DNA of 34,899 bases, from assembly GCA_934122125.1 (NCBI GenBank), contig CAKOVW010000008.1, positions 1 to 34,899 on the forward strand, read 5' to 3'. Below the pieces are notes generated by a model. That model saw only the letters and a program-made list of their open reading frames with translations. It did not search any database and was not told the DNA's origin. Positions 32,039 through 34,899 of the stretch are shown here, one piece after another (positions within the stretch are counted from its first letter, which is position 1; every line of letters starts with the position of its first letter). This stretch comes from an uncultured Clostridia bacterium. Lineage in GTDB: Bacteria > Bacillota > Clostridia > TANB77 > CAG-508. The position numbers and the translations under genes were made by a program.

Positions 32039-33925
32039 TTAAACTTCTGTAATAATTGGTAAAATCATAGGATTTCTCTTAGTTTTTTCAAATATATAAT
32101 CTCTTAAAGTATCTTTTAAGTTAGATTTAATTGTCGCCCAATCAGTAATATGGCTTTCTTCACATTTTTTTACTTCCTCATAGATTACTCTTTTAATATC
32201 ATCCATTAAGTTTTCTGATTCTCTAACATAAACGAAACCTCTTGATACTACATCTGGCTCTGATACTATTTCTCCTGTACTTGAATCCATTGCAACAACT
32301 ATAACTATTAATCCATCTTGAGATAAGTGTTGTCTGTCACGTAAAACTATATTACCAACATCTCCTACTCCTAAACCATCTACTAGTACTTTTCCATTTG
32401 GTACTGATGTAGTAAGTGTTGCTTCATTTTCATTTAGTTCTAAAGTTCTACCATTTGACATTATAAAAATATTTTTAGGCTCTATTCCTAATTTCTTAGC
32501 AGTTTCTGCATGTGCTATAAGTTGTCTATATTCCCCATGCACTGGTACAAAGAATTTTGGTTTTGCTAAAGTCATTATTAATTTTTGCTCTTCTTGACAA
32601 GCATGTCCAGATACATGTACATCTTCTAATGAACTATATATAACTTCTGCTCCAATTTTCATAAGCTCATCAATTACTTTTGATACATATTTTTCATTTC
32701 CTGGAATTGGTGTTGCAGATATTATTACCATATCATTTGGAGTAATTGTTACTTTTTTGTGATCTCCATTTGCCATTCTCGTTAAAGCAGACATTGCTTC
32801 GCCTTGACTTCCAGTAGTTATAATAACTAACTGATCATCACGATAATTTTTAATATTATCAATATCTATAAATACATCTTCTGCACCCTTTATATAACCT
32901 AATTCAATTGCAGCATCTATCATGTTCATCATACTTCTACCACATACTGCAATTTTTCTTCCATATTTAATTGAAGAATTTACTATTTGTTGTACACGGT
33001 GTACATTTGACGCAAATGTGGCTACTACTATTCTTTTTGAATTATTTAAGAATAATCTGTCAAACACTTCTCCAACTGAGCTTTCAGACATTGTAAAGCC
33101 CTTTCTTTCACTATTTGTACTATCTGAAAGTAAAGCTAATATTCCTTTATTTCCTAGTTCAGCAATTCTATTTAAGTCTATTACCTTATCATCTATTGGA
33201 GTATAGTCAATTTTAAAATCTCCTGTGTGAAGAATTGTACCAACAGGTGTTGTAATTGCAAGCATGACCGCGTCTGGTATACTATGATTACTATTTATAA
33301 ATTCTACCTGCATATGTTTAAATTTTACTGTTTGTCCTTGTTTTACTGTATAAATTTTAGTTGTTTTTAATAACTTATGTTCCTCTAACTTATTTTTTAT
33401 TAATGAAACCGTTAATTGTGTAGCATATATAGGCATACTAATTTGTTTTAATATATATGGTATTGCTCCTATATGATCTTCATGTCCGTGTGTTATAACT
33501 AATCCTTTAATTTTTTCTTTGTTTTTAATTAAATATGTTACATCTGGAATTACTAAATCTACCCCTAACATATCTTCTCCTGGAAACTCCAATCCACAAT
33601 CTACAAGTATTATTTCATCTTCATATTCAAAAACCGTGATGTTTTTGCCTATTTCTTGTAGTCCTCCTAGAGGTATTATTTTTAAATTAGACTTTTTAAA
33701 GTTAAATTGCATAGCTTCACTACTAACTGCTCTAGTATTCTTAGTATCCGTTCTTCTTCTAGTAGTAGTTCTTCTTTTTTCTTGTAAAGCTGTTTTTTCC
33801 ACTCCTTGTTCCTTTTTGTTTTGATTAACTTTATTGTTTCTTCTAGGTGAGTATCTTACTCTCTTTTCTTTTCTTTCAGTATTTTCTTTTTGCTTTTCTT
33901 CATTTTGTTTTAATTCATTTGTCAT
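32039..33925 (-). CDS. rnj: Ribonuclease J
   Basis: Metallo-beta-lactamase/beta-CASP nuclease with 5' exo- and endonuclease activity, central to mRNA turnover in Firmicutes. The 628-aa protein has a basic, low-complexity N-terminal extension of about 75 residues (RRTTTRRRTDTKN) not present in Bacillus RNase J1. It is followed by the catalytic core with THGHEDHIGAIPYIL and HTGDFKID. The ATG has AAAGGAG upstream. The 5' UTR of about 210 bases holds a structured region. The single rnj copy in view gives no clue whether a paralogue (J2) exists. Confidence 0.96.
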   Translation of the reverse strand: MTNELKQNEEKQKENTERKEKRVRYSPRRNNKVNQNKKEQGVEKTALQEKRRTTTRRRTDTKNTRAVSSEAMQFNFKKSNLKIIPLGGLQEIGKNITVFEYEDEIILVDCGLEFPGEDMLGVDLVIPDVTYLIKNKEKIKGLVITHGHEDHIGAIPYILKQISMPIYATQLTVSLIKNKLEEHKLLKTTKIYTVKQGQTVKFKHMQVEFINSNHSIPDAVMLAITTPVGTILHTGDFKIDYTPIDDKVIDLNRIAELGNKGILALLSDSTNSERKGFTMSESSVGEVFDRLFLNNSKRIVVATFASNVHRVQQIVNSSIKYGRKIAVCGRSMMNMIDAAIELGYIKGAEDVFIDIDNIKNYRDDQLVIITTGSQGEAMSALTRMANGDHKKVTITPNDMVIISATPIPGNEKYVSKVIDELMKIGAEVIYSSLEDVHVSGHACQEEQKLIMTLAKPKFFVPVHGEYRQLIAHAETAKKLGIEPKNIFIMSNGRTLELNENEATLTTSVPNGKVLVDGLGVGDVGNIVLRDRQHLSQDGLIVIVVAMDSSTGEIVSEPDVVSRGFVYVRESENLMDDIKRVIYEEVKKCEESHITDWATIKSNLKDTLRDYIFEKTKRNPMILPIITEV

Positions 33926-33991
33926 TAATGTTTTTCTCTCCTTTTTATTAATTTGTTGTTTTTAGTTATTTCTATTTATTACTTTAAATTC

Positions 33992-34083
33992 ATAGAACAA
34001 ATAATCTGTGGTCATTTTCGCACAGATATATTAAATATATTTCCTTTCCGCTCTAAAACACATATATATTTTAACCGTTCTAT
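33992..34083 (-). ncRNA. Possible structured leader (three-helix) of rnj
   Basis: In the 5' UTR three helices can be drawn: P1 ATAGAAC/GTTCTAT (34083-34077 with 33998-33992), an 8-bp helix AAATATAT/ATATATTT, and P3 TCTGTG/CACAGA (34027-34021 with 34010-34004) with a 10-base loop. Between them is a purine-rich single strand with GAGCGGAAAGGAAA. The plan is that of a riboswitch-type three-way junction, but I cannot match it to a named class. Confidence 0.4.
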
Positions 34084-34114
34084 TTTTTATAATACACAAA
34101 TATAAATCTCTTCT

Positions 34115-34130
34115 TTACCAATATTGGTAA
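34115..34130. promoter_or_regulatory. 16-bp perfect palindrome next to the rnj promoter
   Basis: TTACCAATATTGGTAA is fully self-complementary and lies about 13 bases downstream of the -10 box, at predicted positions +6 to +21. This is a usual repressor-operator position. It could instead be the first hairpin of the mRNA. Confidence 0.5.
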
Positions 34131-34142
34131 CAACTGTTTGTT

Positions 34143-34171
34143 ATTATACTATTTTTTTATGATTTTGTCAA
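34143..34171 (-). promoter_or_regulatory. Promoter of rnj
   Basis: Perfect TTGACA (34171-34166), a 17-base spacer and perfect TATAAT (34148-34143) on the minus strand. The 371-base gap between the rnj ATG and the gene at 34297 is filled by this promoter, the structured leader and the terminator at 34208-34253. Confidence 0.9.
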
Positions 34172-34207
34172 ATTTTTACTTATCTTACGTACTTTACTTT
34201 AAAACAG

Positions 34208-34253
34208 AAATACCCCCATTATGATAAATAAATTTATCATAATAGAGGTATTT
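34208..34253 (-). terminator. Terminator after the right-edge gene
   Basis: Outer arms AAATACC (34208-34214) and GGTATTT (34247-34253) and inner arms ATTATGATAAAT (34218-34229) and ATTTATCATAAT (34232-34243), separated by a 3x3 internal loop. It lies 44 bases after the stop codon of the partial gene. Confidence 0.75.
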
Positions 34254-34290
34254 TTGAATATTTATTTTTTACACAAAATTTCTTACACAC

Positions 34291-34306
34291 TTCTCTTTAT
34301 AGAGAA
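34291..34306. other. Hairpin on the stop codon of the right-edge gene
   Basis: TTCTCT (34291-34296), a four-base loop and AGAGAA (34301-34306). It spans the stop codon, at the 3' end of the candidate variable repeat. In studied DGRs a short stem with a four-base loop lies at this location and supports homing; that link here is inference. Confidence 0.45.
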
Positions 34307-34899
34307 ACTACAGCGCGGACGCCCAAGCTAGGACTGTAAGTGTTGCCGCCAGAGTACCACAAGCTGCAGTAGTTCACGAGGCCAGAAGTGTACACACGGC
34401 GCAAGCCAAACGTCGAGCTGTTAGAGTACGTAAGCACGTATGAAGACGCAAGCCAGTACGAACAATTTGCAGAATCTTCTGCATTTCTAAATAGTAGTTT
34501 GTATGCTTTACTTGTTGTTGATATTCCTTTACATGTTCCTGTTGTTGAATCACTGCTTGTTAATGAGTATGGATAATAGTAATACCATGTACTTGTTTCT
34601 GTTATTGAACTTGTATTTCCTCCTGGTCCTATTTTTCTTCCATCTACATGTTCATATTTACCATTTATTAATCCTCCTGTGTATGTCAAACCATTTGTAT
34701 TATTTGTTGTTTTACTTGCTGTATATGTTACTGAACTTCCATATTCTCCCCATTGTCCAACACCATCTCCTGTATTGTTTGGATCATATCCTGTTACTCT
34801 ATTTATATCTTCTACTTTTATACTTCTTGCATTTGTTCCATATGGCTTACACATATTGTCTAATTGTGTTACTCCTGTATTATATCCGTCTTTACTCTC
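34297..34899 (-). CDS. C-terminal part of DUF6273-like protein, candidate DGR target (cut by window end)
   Basis: Only the last 200 residues are visible; the N-terminus lies outside. It starts in frame with ESKDGYNTGVTQL and contains DINRVTGYDPNNTGDG. It ends with YWLAS...FGLRRVYTSGL...LWYSGG...LGVRAVVSL. The W-L-A-S ... G-V-R-x-V-V-S-L framework matches the C-terminal fold seen in DUF6273/C-lectin-like proteins of gut Firmicutes, often prepilin- or secretion-linked. The last 55 or so codons have different base use: tyrosines are all TAC, Asn AAC, and many codons end in C, while upstream parts mix TAT and TAC. This is consistent with a DGR variable repeat. Its exposure on the cell surface is inferred. 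Confidence 0.75.
   Translation of the reverse strand, partial: ESKDGYNTGVTQLDNMCKPYGTNARSIKVEDINRVTGYDPNNTGDGVGQWGEYGSSVTYTASKTTNNTNGLTYTGGLINGKYEHVDGRKIGPGGNTSSITETSTWYYYYPYSLTSSDSTTGTCKGISTTSKAYKLLFRNAEDSANCSYWLASSYVLTYSNSSTFGLRRVYTSGLVNYCSLWYSGGNTYSPSLGVRAVVSL

Noticed and set aside
1..34899. CRISPR array, tRNA, rRNA or transposase gene
   Set aside because: No regularly spaced direct repeats, no cloverleaf or rRNA motif, and no transposase reading frame were seen on either strand.

Overview
The window is AT-rich bacterial chromosome with Firmicutes-type -35/-10 promoters and AGGAGG ribosome binding sites. It carries sporulation genes (yqfC, yqfD, pdaA, bofA), an agr quorum-sensing locus, RNase J, a glmS ribozyme and TrmFO. 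Together these indicate a spore-forming clostridium, probably an uncultured gut-type lineage; the species cannot be named from this window.

Layout. 1-2693 (minus): the str operon rpsL-rpsG-fusA (fusA cut by the window edge), with a strong promoter and a hairpin leader. 2882-4651 (minus): an unrecognised coiled-coil protein with its own promoter. 4789-9165 (minus): SNF2-type helicase followed by trmFO. 9287-16491 (minus): a long gene string yqfC-yqfD-unknown-ybeY-dgkA/PAP2-DUF3048-topA. 16542-17348 (minus): pdaA. 17561-20549: an agr locus, with an agrA/agrC-like regulator and kinase pair on plus converging on agrB and a 39-codon agrD on minus. 20706-24606 (minus): RluA-type pseudouridine synthase, methyltransferase, a small membrane protein and uvrC. 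24704-26807 (plus): glmS with its self-cleaving ribozyme. 26852-27442 (minus): yaaL-bofA. 27585-29558 (plus): serS and engB. 29681-29926 (plus): an orphan gene of about 50% G+C. 29972-33925 (minus): rnj, gltX and a DUF951 gene. 34297-34899 (minus): the 3' end of a secreted or surface-type protein gene.

Most interesting points. (1) The last ~165 bases of the right-edge gene have GC-rich, NNC-codon-rich composition, a WLAS...GVR.VVSL C-lectin-like end, and a small hairpin on the stop codon. This is what a diversity-generating retroelement variable repeat looks like, although no reverse transcriptase or template repeat lies in the window. (2) An 81-aa orphan gene of foreign composition has its own consensus promoter, ribosome binding site and terminator. 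(3) A complete agr system has an unannotated peptide gene. (4) A family of intergenic palindromes shares a short core but has different, still perfectly paired arms. (5) The start codon of bofA is inside a perfect 15-bp hairpin. (6) The rnj leader looks like a three-helix cis-regulatory RNA, with a 16-bp palindrome just after the promoter.

No tRNA, rRNA, CRISPR array, transposase gene or prophage was seen. Apart from the two GC-rich patches the window is mostly ordinary core chromosome.
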